Part shown: positions 35,536 to 44,956 of the stretch, one piece after another
Layout: every line of letters begins with the position of its first letter
Position numbering within the stretch: position 1 is the first letter of the stretch
Origin: Carboxydocella thermautotrophica
GTDB lineage: Bacteria > Bacillota > GCA-003054495 > Carboxydocellales > Carboxydocellaceae
NCBI GenBank assembly: GCA_003054495.1
Contig: CP028514.1
Coordinates: 1,341,501 to 1,405,500 of the forward strand
Direction: 5' to 3'
Length of the DNA stretch: 64,000 nt
Program-made: the position numbers and the translations under genes
The notes under the pieces: generated by a model
The model's database searches: none
What the model was told of the DNA's origin: nothing
What the model saw: the letters and a program-made list of their open reading frames with translations, nothing else

Positions 35536-37796
35536 TTAAACGTTGGCTAGTCCGCATTTATGGTGTAGTACAGGGAGTAGGGTTCAGGCCGTTTATCTAC
35601 AATCTTGCCAGCAAATATCAACTCAGCGGATTGGTTGGCAATGATACCCAAGGGGTTTTTTTAGAGATAGAAGGGTCAGAGGAAGTGTTAAACGCATTTG
35701 TTCAACAGATACCAATTGTAGCTCCTCCTATGGCTGTAATTGACAAGATTGAGATAATTAATACTGAGTTACCTATATCAATGCAATCAGGTTTTATCAT
35801 TGTCAAAAGCCAGGGAGCAGGTGACAAACAAATATCTGTACCTGTAGATACAGCTTTATGTTCTGACTGTGAAAAAGAATTGTTAACTCCGGAAGATAGA
35901 CGTTATTTATACCCTTTTATAAATTGTACAAATTGTGGCCCTCGTTATACAATTATCGAAGCTTTACCCTACGATCGTTTTAATACTACAATGAAAACTT
36001 TTCAAATGTGCCCGGAGTGTGCGGCGGAATATAACGACCCCACAAATCGGCGTTTTCATGCCCAGCCTAATGCATGCTGGCACTGTGGCCCACAGGTCAG
36101 TCTGCTCGATAGACAAAAAAACATTATCGCCAGAGGTATTGAAGCTATAAAACAAGCGGGAGAATTTTTATCTGCTGGCAAGATTATTGCTATCAAAGGC
36201 TTGGGGGGTTTTCATCTCGCCTGCGATGCCCGGAACTCTGACGTGGTAAAAACTTTACGACGGAGAAAAAACCGGGAAGAAAAAGCTCTTGCTGTTATGT
36301 GCAAAGACATCAATACACTAAAGGCGATAGTGCAAACTAGCATTTATAGTGAAAAAATCCTTCAAGGTCCTGAAAAACCAATTCTCCTGCTGCCCAAAAA
36401 GGATACTCAGCTTCTGGCTGATGAGATTGCCCCTGTAAATCCTAATTATGGGGTGATGTTACCATACACTCCTCTGCATCGGGTATTATTTGAGTTTTCA
36501 CCACCGTATCTGGTTATGACTTCCGCCAACAAAACGGATGAACCTATAGAATACAAAAATGATGAGGCGGTATCAAATCTTAATCAGATTGCAGATTACT
36601 TTCTGTTACACGATCGAGAAATTAAACGCCGCTGTGATGATTCAGTTGCAACCGTTTTTAGGGACAAACTCTTTATGATAAGACGCTCTCGTGGTTTTGC
36701 TCCTCTAGCCATCAAACTGCCTGAGGAATTTAGCCATATTATTGCAACGGGAGCAGAACAAAAAAATGTTATCGCAATAGCTAAAGGTAAAGATATTATT
36801 CTCAGTCATCACCTGGGCGACCTGGAAAATGAGGAAGCCTATCGAGCCTTTGAAGAATGTATAAATGACCTGACAAGTTTTTTGGATTTAAAACCGCGCC
36901 TAATCGTACACGACTTACACCCTGAATATTTAGCCACTAAATGGGCTCTGGAACAACCGGTTGCTAAACTGGCTATACAGCACCATGAGGCACATATTGG
37001 AGCTTGCATGCTAGAGCATCAACTGGCAGAGCCCGTTATCGGTATTGCCTTTGATGGCACTGGTTATGGTTACGACGGAACTCTCTGGGGCAGTGAAGTT
37101 TTTATCGGTGATGGTAAAGATTTTCGGCGAGTAGCTCACTTACTTCCCATACCGTTAATTGGTGGCGAAAAAGCTATTAGGGAAGTCTGGCGTTTAGGAT
37201 ATGTTTTACAGGAGCTAGCCGGTATAAAAGAAAAGAATGCCAACTTTAACAATAGGCCCGAAATTAGTATTTTCAAGAAAATGCTATCCAATCATCTTAA
37301 CGTTTTTCTATCCACCGGCATGGGACGGCTATTTGATGGTGTAGCAGCAATACTAAATTTACGTGAAAAAATTACGTATGATGGACAGGCTGCCATTGAG
37401 CTGGAAAATATAGCTTATCATAGCACTAAATCAATTCCTTTAAAATTAGATATAATCCAGCAGGAGAAAAAATGGTTTTTTGACTGGCGACCGCTAATAC
37501 AACAAATTTCCGCCCATCTCCGCAAAGGTGAGGCTATTTCAACCCTTGCTTTTGGCTTCCATTTAGCCATAGCAAATGCAATCAATGAAATCTGCCTCTT
37601 AATAAGAAACCAGTACGGAATAAATAAGGTCTGTCTGAGTGGTGGGGTGTTCATGAATCAAATTCTTTTAAGAGAAAGTGTTTCAAGGTTGGAACAGGAC
37701 AATTTCGAAGTTTACTGGCATCAGACAATTCCCTGTAATGATGGTGGCATAGCTGCCGGTCAAATTTATTTAGCATATTTAAGGAGTGAAAAATAA
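35532..37796 (+). CDS. hypF: Carbamoyltransferase HypF
   Basis: HypF makes carbamoyl-AMP and loads the carbamoyl group onto HypE, the source of cyanide ligands for [NiFe]-hydrogenase. The 754 residues show an acylphosphatase domain (RIYGVVQGVGFRPFIYNLA), two zinc fingers (CSDC to CTNC, CPEC to CWHC at about 109-175), a YrdC-like domain (IKGLGGFHLACDARN), and a Kae1-like domain (HHEAHIGACM, GGVFMNQILL). It leads hypFCDE. Confidence 0.95.
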   Translation: MIKRWLVRIYGVVQGVGFRPFIYNLASKYQLSGLVGNDTQGVFLEIEGSEEVLNAFVQQIPIVAPPMAVIDKIEIINTELPISMQSGFIIVKSQGAGDKQISVPVDTALCSDCEKELLTPEDRRYLYPFINCTNCGPRYTIIEALPYDRFNTTMKTFQMCPECAAEYNDPTNRRFHAQPNACWHCGPQVSLLDRQKNIIARGIEAIKQAGEFLSAGKIIAIKGLGGFHLACDARNSDVVKTLRRRKNREEKALAVMCKDINTLKAIVQTSIYSEKILQGPEKPILLLPKKDTQLLADEIAPVNPNYGVMLPYTPLHRVLFEFSPPYLVMTSANKTDEPIEYKNDEAVSNLNQIADYFLLHDREIKRRCDDSVATVFRDKLFMIRRSRGFAPLAIKLPEEFSHIIATGAEQKNVIAIAKGKDIILSHHLGDLENEEAYRAFEECINDLTSFLDLKPRLIVHDLHPEYLATKWALEQPVAKLAIQHHEAHIGACMLEHQLAEPVIGIAFDGTGYGYDGTLWGSEVFIGDGKDFRRVAHLLPIPLIGGEKAIREVWRLGYVLQELAGIKEKNANFNNRPEISIFKKMLSNHLNVFLSTGMGRLFDGVAAILNLREKITYDGQAAIELENIAYHSTKSIPLKLDIIQQEKKWFFDWRPLIQQISAHLRKGEAISTLAFGFHLAIANAINEICLLIRNQYGINKVCLSGGVFMNQILLRESVSRLEQDNFEVYWHQTIPCNDGGIAAGQIYLAYLRSEK

Positions 37797-38035
37797 TGTG
37801 TTTAGCTGTACCTGGTAAACTGATTGAAAAGAAAGAAAACACTGGAGTTGTGGAACTGATGGGAGTTAAACGGGAAGTTAGTTTAATACTATGTCCGTCC
37901 GCTTCAGTTAATGATTATGTGCTTGTTCATGCTGGTTTTGTTATTGATGTTGTAGATGAGGAAGCTGCTTTAGCAACTATTAAATTATTACAGGAGCTGG
38001 AGGAAAAAAATGCTGAACACCATTTCGCAAATTAA
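37796..38035 (+). CDS. hypC: Hydrogenase maturation chaperone HypC
   Basis: The 79-residue protein starts MCLAVPGKL; the Cys next to the initiator Met binds the iron centre and HypD. It overlaps hypF by one base and hypD by 26 bases. HypC carries the Fe(CN)2CO unit to the hydrogenase large subunit. Confidence 0.95.
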   Translation: MCLAVPGKLIEKKENTGVVELMGVKREVSLILCPSASVNDYVLVHAGFVIDVVDEEAALATIKLLQELEEKNAEHHFAN

Positions 38036-39101
38036 AAACCCGCAACTAGCAAAAAATCTAGTTCAGGAAATCACCAAGCTAGCCTTACAATTGCCCCAAG
38101 TAAAAATAATGGAAGTGTGTGGTACCCATACAGTTTCAATCTTTAAATCGGGCATTCGTTCTCTGTTGCCTGAAAATGTGAAATTGCTATCCGGGCCCGG
38201 TTGCCCGGTTTGTGTTACACCTAATAACTACATTGACCAGAGCATTTGGCTGGCCCTAGAAAAAGGTGTAATCTTAACCAGTTTCGGCGATATGTTAAAA
38301 GTTCCTGGTAGTAAGTATTCCCTGGCCCAGGCCAAATCATTGGGTGCTGATATTCGCGTTGTATACAGTACGTTAGATGCACTGAAAATAGCACAGGAAA
38401 ATCCTGAAAGAGAAGTTGTATTTCTGGGTATAGGTTTTGAGACAACAACTCCAACCGTAGCCAGTGCGGTTTTGCTGGCAGCAGAGCAGGGACTGAATAA
38501 CTTTTCAATTATAGGAAGCCATAAAACGATCCCTGCCGCATTAAGGGCTTTAGCTGAAAACAAAGAAATAGGAATAGACGCATTTTTATTACCAGGACAC
38601 GTTTCTGCTATTATCGGCCTTGAGCCTTATGTTTTCCTTGCTAACGAATATAACTTGCCTGGCGTAATAGCTGGTTTTGAAGGCGTGGATATTCTAATGG
38701 GAATTTATGAAATCCTGCAAATGCTTATAAACGGCCAGGCTCAAATATTAAATGCTTATCCTAGAATTGTTAAAACAGAAGGCAATCCAGTGGCCAGAGA
38801 AATAGTCAATCGAATTTTTCAACCTGCCGATGCCTACTGGCGTGGTATCGGTCTTATTCCCGAAACAGGCCTTGAATTAAAAGATCAATACAAAACTTTT
38901 GATGCAAAGGAAAAGTTTAACATTCCCGATTTTTCTGCTCATGAACCTAAGGGTTGTCGTTGTGGGGAAGTTTTAAGGGGCCTAGTTACACCACCTGAAT
39001 GTCCATTGTTTAGTAGAAAATGTACTCCTGAAACACCAGTAGGTGCATGTATGGTTTCTATTGAAGGAACATGCGCAGCATATTACAGATATGGGGTGTG
39101 A
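38010..39101 (+). CDS. hypD: Hydrogenase maturation protein HypD
   Basis: HypD holds a [4Fe-4S] cluster and helps assemble the Fe(CN)2CO group with HypC. Motifs seen are EVCGTHTVSIFKSGIRSLLP, GPGCPVCVTP, GIGFETTTPT, and the C-terminal Cys cluster (CRCGEVLRGLVTPPECPLF). Length 363 residues is normal. Confidence 0.96.
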   Translation: MLNTISQIKNPQLAKNLVQEITKLALQLPQVKIMEVCGTHTVSIFKSGIRSLLPENVKLLSGPGCPVCVTPNNYIDQSIWLALEKGVILTSFGDMLKVPGSKYSLAQAKSLGADIRVVYSTLDALKIAQENPEREVVFLGIGFETTTPTVASAVLLAAEQGLNNFSIIGSHKTIPAALRALAENKEIGIDAFLLPGHVSAIIGLEPYVFLANEYNLPGVIAGFEGVDILMGIYEILQMLINGQAQILNAYPRIVKTEGNPVAREIVNRIFQPADAYWRGIGLIPETGLELKDQYKTFDAKEKFNIPDFSAHEPKGCRCGEVLRGLVTPPECPLFSRKCTPETPVGACMVSIEGTCAAYYRYGV

Positions 39102-39104
39102 ACC

Positions 39105-40121
39105 ATGGAATTTATTACACTCGGCCATGGCAGTGGTGGCAAATTATCTCATCGCCTAATTTCTGAACTGTTTTTGAAGTATTTTCAAAACGAAATTCTC
39201 ATAAAACAGGATGATATGGCTATCGTACCAGGCAGCAGTATGAACTGGGCTATTTCGACTGATTCTTTCGTTATTAATCCGATCTTTTTCCCCGGTGGAA
39301 ACATAGGGAAATTATCTGTCTGTGGAACTGTAAATGATGTCGCCATGTCCGGTGGAATACCATTATACTTGACAGCAGCTTTCATAATTGAGGAAGGGTT
39401 CCCCCTGGCAGAACTGGAAAGAATCGTCCAGAGTATGGCTGAGACGGCCGCATCGGCTGGTGTGAAAATAATAGCAGGCGATACCAAAATAGTTGGAAAG
39501 GGACAAGCCGATGGCATTTTCATTAACACAACAGGTTTTGGATTAATTCCAGAAGGCAGAAATATTAGCGGACGCAACGCTCAGCCAGGTGATGTAATAA
39601 TCGTAAATGGAACTTTAGGAGACCATGGGGTAGCAGTAATGGCTGAACGACATGGACTGGAATTTTCCGTACCTATCTTCAGTGACTGTGCTCCTTTAAA
39701 TGAAATAATTGCCCTGTTGCTGGAAAATGTACCCCGGGTAAATGTTTTGCGCGATCCCACACGTGGCGGTTTGGCAACTACCCTCAACGAAATAGCCTAC
39801 CAGAGTAATGTAATGATAGAATTATGGGAGGAAAAGCTTCCAGTAAAGGATGAGGTTTTTAGTGCCTGTGAAATTCTTGGGCTAGATCCTTTATATATTG
39901 CTAATGAAGGTAAATTTATCGCCATTTTACCGGAAGAATTTGCTGATATAGCATTAGCTACAATCAAGAACCATCCTCTTGGCCGTGACGCGGCGATTAT
40001 CGGTAAAGTAGTAGACAAACCTAAAGAAAACTCAAATAATAAAGTTTACCTTAAAACAGCCTTGGGCGGAAAAAGGATTCTCGACATGCTGGCCGGCGAT
40101 CAGTTGCCCAGGATTTGTTAG
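39105..40121 (+). CDS. hypE: Hydrogenase maturation protein HypE
   Basis: HypE dehydrates a carbamoylated C-terminal cysteine to thiocyanate. The protein (338 residues) has the AIR synthase/PurM fold motif GHGSGGKLSHRLI, the DTKIVGKGQADG loop, and ends in the conserved PRIC with the reactive Cys. No hypA, hypB or hydrogenase structural genes are in this window. Confidence 0.96.
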   Translation: MEFITLGHGSGGKLSHRLISELFLKYFQNEILIKQDDMAIVPGSSMNWAISTDSFVINPIFFPGGNIGKLSVCGTVNDVAMSGGIPLYLTAAFIIEEGFPLAELERIVQSMAETAASAGVKIIAGDTKIVGKGQADGIFINTTGFGLIPEGRNISGRNAQPGDVIIVNGTLGDHGVAVMAERHGLEFSVPIFSDCAPLNEIIALLLENVPRVNVLRDPTRGGLATTLNEIAYQSNVMIELWEEKLPVKDEVFSACEILGLDPLYIANEGKFIAILPEEFADIALATIKNHPLGRDAAIIGKVVDKPKENSNNKVYLKTALGGKRILDMLAGDQLPRIC

Positions 40122-40132
40122 GGAGAGGTTTT

Positions 40133-40555
40133 ATGCGTATTGCTGTGATTGATGGTCAAGGCGGAGGTATTGGAAAACATATTACTGAAAAACTGCGTAA
40201 AGTTTTTGGGGAAAAAATCGAGATAATAGCCCTGGCTACCAATGCCTGGGCGGCCGCTAATATGTTGAAAGCAGGAGCCAATGAGGCTGCCTCAGGAGAA
40301 AATGCTATTTGTTACAGCATTAAAAACGTAGACATAATTGTGGGACCGCTAGGTATAGTTATTCCGAATTCAATGTTAGGGGAAATAACTCCTGCTATAG
40401 CTACGGCTATAGCTAGTATAGATAAAGAAAAATATCTTTTACCTATTTGTCGTGATCAAATCAAGCTAATAAGCAATAGCAATGAGCCATTACCTCATTT
40501 AATCAATGAACTGGTGGATGTGATAAGAAACAAACTGGCCGATGATCTCAATTGA
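40133..40555 (+). CDS. DUF3842 family protein
   Basis: The 140-residue protein opens with a Rossmann-like VIDGQGGGIGKHI and has the VGPLGIVIPNSMLGEITP block characteristic of DUF3842, a clostridial family of unknown function. ATG 40133, after GGGAGAGG, avoids overlap with the hypE stop. Its 3' end overlaps the converging HD gene by eight bases within a palindrome. Confidence 0.78.
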   Translation: MRIAVIDGQGGGIGKHITEKLRKVFGEKIEIIALATNAWAAANMLKAGANEAASGENAICYSIKNVDIIVGPLGIVIPNSMLGEITPAIATAIASIDKEKYLLPICRDQIKLISNSNEPLPHLINELVDVIRNKLADDLN

Positions 40556-40566
40556 GATTATCGGCC
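40537..40566. terminator. Long palindrome between converging genes
   Basis: GGCCGATGATCTCAA pairs with TTGAGATTATCGGCC with one G-U pair. It holds the ends of both genes. On the minus strand it is followed by a T-rich AGTTTGTTTCTT; the + side is weaker. Confidence 0.6.
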
Positions 40567-41090
40567 AATCTTAAAATCTCGATCTCTGCGGGAATTTTGT
40601 GTTCCTGAGAATGGTGATGCCTAATTAGTTGTAAGGTAATAGAATCAATGGTATTAATGGTCCTGGCTACATTCCAGCCAATTTCCCCGTGATAAAGATA
40701 GGAATGACACATGCGATGCCACCAGGATAACGGACTGCGATAATCAAGATATGCATATTTTTTAACTAATCCTGGGAAAAGGGCATTTACCATTACCATG
40801 ATAACTCTTTCCAGCAAGGATATTTGGAAACTTACCTTACCGATATCATGTAATAGAGCTCCTTTAATCAATGCTTCTCGATTAAGACGGCTTTGTTGCT
40901 CAGAATCTAGTCGATCAAATAATTTTTCGCAGGTTCTGGCAACCCGGACACAATGCTTTTGGGTTATGGGATCCAAATGATAAAAAAGGGTTTGTTCCAT
41001 CAAGTTTAAATATGAGTTAACATATTCTCGATCTTTATCAGTCATCTTCGAAAATATAGCCCCAAAAAACTGCTTGAACCGTCTTAACAT
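40548..41090 (-). CDS. HD-domain phosphohydrolase
   Basis: The 180-residue protein contains ALLHDIGKVSFQ (metal-binding HD), preceded by QKHCVRVARTCEKLFDRL, and a downstream LIRHHHSQEHKIP. HD proteins hydrolyse phosphomonoesters or phosphodiesters; specificity is unknown. ATG 41090 is preferred because GGAGG lies 6-7 bases upstream; a longer frame to 41198 lacks such a site. Confidence 0.82.
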   Translation of the reverse strand: MLRRFKQFFGAIFSKMTDKDREYVNSYLNLMEQTLFYHLDPITQKHCVRVARTCEKLFDRLDSEQQSRLNREALIKGALLHDIGKVSFQISLLERVIMVMVNALFPGLVKKYAYLDYRSPLSWWHRMCHSYLYHGEIGWNVARTINTIDSITLQLIRHHHSQEHKIPAEIEILRLADNLN

Positions 41091-41163
41091 ATATTGCCTC
41101 CAATCCAAGAAATCTATGACATAGTATAGCAAAAAATATTCAGGGGAGAAAGGGGTAACAAAC

Positions 41164-41697
41164 TTGCCGGGGGAAAAAATTTTGGTAGTTGGTGGCATCC
41201 GCAGTGGGAAAAGTAAGTGGGCAGAAAAATTAGCTTCATCGGATAGGCAAGTAGTGTATATTGCTACTGCACAGGTCTGGGATGAAGAAATGGCCAGAAG
41301 AGTAAATGAACATAAAATACGCCGCCCGTCACACTGGCAAACAGTTGAGGAACCACAGAAAATAGCTTGTATTCTAAATGAACTAAATCAGTGGGATGTC
41401 CAACCAACGGTGTTAATTGATTGTCTAACATTGTGGGTAACTAATTTATTGCTGAGTGAAATGAATTTGGAAAAAGAGTTTGCTGATTTGGTGCAAACAA
41501 TAAAAACATATCAAGGAAAAGTTATTTTGGTTAGTAATGAAGTTGGGTTAGGAGGAATAGCCAGCAACCAGTTAACCCGGACCTTTGGTGATGCACTGGG
41601 AACTTTACACCAGCTATTAGGTGAAATTTGCAATAAAGTTTATTTTGTCTGGTGTGGTATAGCAATAGATATAAAAAAGCACGGGGAGAGGATATAA
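41164..41697 (+). CDS. cobU: Adenosylcobinamide kinase/phosphate guanylyltransferase
   Basis: CobU phosphorylates adenosylcobinamide and adds GMP in the nucleotide-loop assembly of cobalamin. The 177 residues include the P-loop GGIRSGKSKWAEKLA, the VVYIATAQVWDEEM block, and SNEVGLGGIASNQLTR. It starts at TTG 41164 behind GAAAGGGGT. Its stop overlaps the cobQ start by one base. It leads the late cobalamin operon; no riboswitch is seen before it. Confidence 0.92.
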   Translation: MPGEKILVVGGIRSGKSKWAEKLASSDRQVVYIATAQVWDEEMARRVNEHKIRRPSHWQTVEEPQKIACILNELNQWDVQPTVLIDCLTLWVTNLLLSEMNLEKEFADLVQTIKTYQGKVILVSNEVGLGGIASNQLTRTFGDALGTLHQLLGEICNKVYFVWCGIAIDIKKHGERI

Positions 41698-43202
41698 TGG
41701 CGGCAAAGACTATTATGGTCCAGGGAACTGGCTCTAATGTCGGTAAATCATTAATTGTTGCTGGCTTGTGCCGGATTTTGAAAGAACAGGGGCTAAAAGT
41801 AGCTCCCTTCAAAGCGCAAAATATGGCCCTGAATAGCTACATTACATATGAGGGTGGGGAAATAGGCAGGGCCCAGGCATTACAGGCAGAAGCTGCTGGT
41901 ATATTACCCAGTGTTGATATGAATCCCATCTTATTAAAACCTGCCGGTAATATGCAAAGCCAGGTTGTAGTATTGGGGAAGCCTCTCGGTAACATGTCTG
42001 CTCGAGAGTATCATAACACTTGGTCGCTGCAGGCATGGAAAATTGTAACTGATGCTTTTCACAGATTAGCAAATCAATACGATGTTATTGTTATCGAAGG
42101 TGCCGGCAGTCCAGCGGAAATAAACCTAAAAGATACTGAAATTGTAAATATGCGAGTTGCTAAATATGCCAGGTCGCCCGTCTTACTTGTTGGAGATATC
42201 GACCGCGGGGGCGTTTTGGCATCACTAGTTGGAACTATGGAATTATTAGAACCAGAAGAACGGCAACTGATTAAAGGGTTTATTATCAATAAATTTAGAG
42301 GCGATGTCAATCTGTTTTTACCAGCGATTGAGATATTGGAAAGAAAAACGCTGGTTCCTGTTTTAGGAGTTCTGCCCTATCAAAAGCTGGCACTGGAAGA
42401 AGAGGACTCTATGTCTATTCAATCTAAGCCTCTGCCACCAAACGGATTGGATATTGTAGTGATACGCTTGCCTCAGATATCTAATTTCACAGATTTTGAT
42501 GCATTAAAATTTGAGCCAGATGTAGGTGTGCGTTTTGAATCTGACCCTTCTGCTGCAGGCAACCCTGATGCTATCATTATTCCTGGCAGTAAAAATACCA
42601 TCAGCGATTTGAACTTTTTACGAACTTCCGGTTGGGAAAGTTATTTAAAAAGCGCTCAAACCCAAGGGATTCCAATAGTGGGAATATGCGGTGGCTATCA
42701 AATGCTAGGGGAAAAAATCTACGATCCCCATGGTGTGGAAGGTACAAAAAGGTTCGAAACTGGCTTAGGCTTTATCAAAATGAAAACAGAGTTTTGGCCT
42801 GAAAAAACAACTACAATTAGTAATGGTATTTTAACTAATAAATTTTTTAATTTGGAAGAGTCAGGACTTGATGTAAAAGGGTATGAAATTCACATGGGTC
42901 AAACCATTCTTGATCCTTCCGAAACCCCGTTTATTAAGCTGGATGACAATCGAACTGATGGAGCAATTACTGCACATGGACAAATTTGGGGGACGTATTT
43001 TCATGGCATTTTTGATAATGACCAATTCCGTCGAAACTGGTTAAATTATTTGCGTCAACGAAAAAAACTTTTACCTATTACTACTTTGCGTAACTATAAA
43101 GAATGGAGAGAGTACAATTTAACCCAGCTAGGCAATTTAATTAAAGAAAATTTAAATATGGAGTATTTAATGAAATTGATAGAAAATGGTATTGAGGGAT
43201 AA
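41697..43202 (+). CDS. cobQ: Cobyric acid synthase
   Basis: This glutamine-dependent enzyme amidates four corrin side chains of adenosyl-cobyrinate diamide. The N-terminal ATPase has GTGSNVGKSLIVAGL and the C-terminal amidotransferase has VGICGGYQMLGE with the catalytic Cys, then GTYFHGIFDN. From ATG 41697 (GGGGAGAGG upstream) it is 501 residues, the normal size. It is also called CbiP. Confidence 0.95.
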   Translation: MAAKTIMVQGTGSNVGKSLIVAGLCRILKEQGLKVAPFKAQNMALNSYITYEGGEIGRAQALQAEAAGILPSVDMNPILLKPAGNMQSQVVVLGKPLGNMSAREYHNTWSLQAWKIVTDAFHRLANQYDVIVIEGAGSPAEINLKDTEIVNMRVAKYARSPVLLVGDIDRGGVLASLVGTMELLEPEERQLIKGFIINKFRGDVNLFLPAIEILERKTLVPVLGVLPYQKLALEEEDSMSIQSKPLPPNGLDIVVIRLPQISNFTDFDALKFEPDVGVRFESDPSAAGNPDAIIIPGSKNTISDLNFLRTSGWESYLKSAQTQGIPIVGICGGYQMLGEKIYDPHGVEGTKRFETGLGFIKMKTEFWPEKTTTISNGILTNKFFNLEESGLDVKGYEIHMGQTILDPSETPFIKLDDNRTDGAITAHGQIWGTYFHGIFDNDQFRRNWLNYLRQRKKLLPITTLRNYKEWREYNLTQLGNLIKENLNMEYLMKLIENGIEG

Positions 43203-43204
43203 AA

Positions 43205-44191
43205 ATGGAGCATTGGATTATTAATAATATTATAATGATTTTTATTGCATTTTTTTTAGATTTGCTTCTAGCTGACCCTAGATGGTTACCCCATCCCGTA
43301 GTAGGAATGGGAAAACTGGCTGCTTACATTGATGCAAGACTGAACCATAATCATAACGATTTTAAAAAAGCATTAGTATCGGGCATAATTGCGCTAATTG
43401 TTTATTTACTGGCAGTTTCTCTAATTTGCTTAATAATTTTGAGCGTAACTTATGCCTATAATGAAATTTTATATGTCTTCACTGGCTCAATTCTCATCTA
43501 TTTTTCCTTAGCTCTAAAGAGTTTATTAAAGGCAGCAACAAAAATATTAAAACCTTTATCTAGAGGGAATATAGCTTTAGCCCAGAAAAAAGTAGCTGAA
43601 ATTGTCGGCAGAGACACTGAACATATGAATGAAGAAGAAATAATTAGAGCAACTGTTGAATCTGTAGCGGAAAATTTCATCGATGGTTTTTTTGCGCCCA
43701 TTTTTTGGGCTCTTCTTGGAGGCCCTGGCGCAGCGATAATTTATCGTGCCATAAATACTTTAGATTCTATGTGGGGATATAAAAATTCTCGTTATCTTTA
43801 TTTTGGGAGGTGGGCAGCCCGCCTTGACGATGTGGTTAACTGGCTACCCGCTAGATTAGGAGGATTGGGCTTATTAATCACAGGTGGAATATTAGGATTC
43901 AATCTAAAACAAAGTTTCATTATATGGTTGCGGGACGCCCATAAACATCCCAGCCCAAATTCAGGTCATCCAGAAGCAGTAATAGCTGGTTTATTAGGAG
44001 TTCAGCTGGGAGGATTAAACTATTACCATGGTCAGCCACAGTGGCGGGCTACCTTAGGAGATAAAAATAAGAAGTTTGAGTTGCGAGATATAATTAATAC
44101 CCAAAAAATTGTTTTCACTGCAGGCTTATTAACTATAACCTTCATTGGATTTTTAGGTATAGCTCTAGTACTAAAGTTAGGGGTAAATTAA
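43205..44191 (+). CDS. cbiB: Adenosylcobinamide-phosphate synthase CbiB
   Basis: CbiB joins aminopropanol (or its phosphate) to cobyric acid at the membrane. The 328-residue multi-pass protein begins with LLLADPRWLPHPVVGMGKL and contains RDTEHMNEEEIIRATVESVAENFIDG-region residues (about 140-160) and HPSPNSGHPEA. It follows cobQ by two bases. Confidence 0.93.
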   Translation: MEHWIINNIIMIFIAFFLDLLLADPRWLPHPVVGMGKLAAYIDARLNHNHNDFKKALVSGIIALIVYLLAVSLICLIILSVTYAYNEILYVFTGSILIYFSLALKSLLKAATKILKPLSRGNIALAQKKVAEIVGRDTEHMNEEEIIRATVESVAENFIDGFFAPIFWALLGGPGAAIIYRAINTLDSMWGYKNSRYLYFGRWAARLDDVVNWLPARLGGLGLLITGGILGFNLKQSFIIWLRDAHKHPSPNSGHPEAVIAGLLGVQLGGLNYYHGQPQWRATLGDKNKKFELRDIINTQKIVFTAGLLTITFIGFLGIALVLKLGVN

Positions 44192-44192
44192 A

Positions 44193-44936
44193 ATGAAGTC
44201 AGCTATCTTTGCCTTACATGCTTTAACAAGAATTTCGCTGTTTGAAGTTAAATGGGATGAAAAAGCATTCGGTAAAGCAACCGCATATTTTCCAGTAATC
44301 GGATTGTTACTGGGGGGAATTTATCTACTAATTGCCGTTTTTCTGGCACCATTTGCAAGTAGTGTTATTTTAGCTGCATTACTAATTTGGGCTCACACTA
44401 TTTTAACAGGTGCCATGCATATTGATGGCTTGCTAGATACAATTGATGCAGTTTTCAGTAACAGATCTCCTGAACGGATGTTAGAAATTATGAAGGATAG
44501 CCATGTTGGCAGCAATGCAGTAATCGGTGCTTTTTGTCTGTATTTGTTAAAATACAGCTTTTTAATTGAAATTATTAAAAATAAGCAACTGGTATTGATC
44601 GTACTAGCGCCTGTTCTGGCGAGATTCAATCAAGTCGTAGTAATTTATTTTTTTCCTTATATTAGACCACAAGGATTGGGAAGTTTGTTTAAAAACTATA
44701 CTGGAAAAAAGGAATTCATGTTAGCCTCATTTTTTACAATATTGAGCCTTATCATTATGTCTTATTGGTTAGAGTTTGCTGATATTTTTCTTTTTTTAAT
44801 TTCAATAATTACTGCTCTTTTATGGGGAAAGAAGTTTACAAAACTTTTTGGTGGGTTAACAGGTGATCTCTATGGAGCACTTAATGAAATCACAGAAATA
44901 TTGATACTAGTAGCTGGCTATTTTCTTTTAAAATAA
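44193..44936 (+). CDS. cobS: Cobalamin synthase (adenosylcobinamide-GDP ribazoletransferase)
   Basis: CobS attaches alpha-ribazole to adenosylcobinamide-GDP. The 247-residue membrane protein has the GAMHIDGLLDTIDAVFSN motif (DGxxD metal site) and RMLEIMKDSHVGSNAV, both family hallmarks. It follows cbiB by one base. Confidence 0.94.
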   Translation: MKSAIFALHALTRISLFEVKWDEKAFGKATAYFPVIGLLLGGIYLLIAVFLAPFASSVILAALLIWAHTILTGAMHIDGLLDTIDAVFSNRSPERMLEIMKDSHVGSNAVIGAFCLYLLKYSFLIEIIKNKQLVLIVLAPVLARFNQVVVIYFFPYIRPQGLGSLFKNYTGKKEFMLASFFTILSLIIMSYWLEFADIFLFLISIITALLWGKKFTKLFGGLTGDLYGALNEITEILILVAGYFLLK

Positions 44937-44956
44937 TATTGGGTGGGGGTAGTAGG

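Noticed and set aside
39185-39577. 130-codon minus-strand frame inside hypE
   Set aside because: Opposite a canonical HypE; no ribosome site and no recognisable domain.
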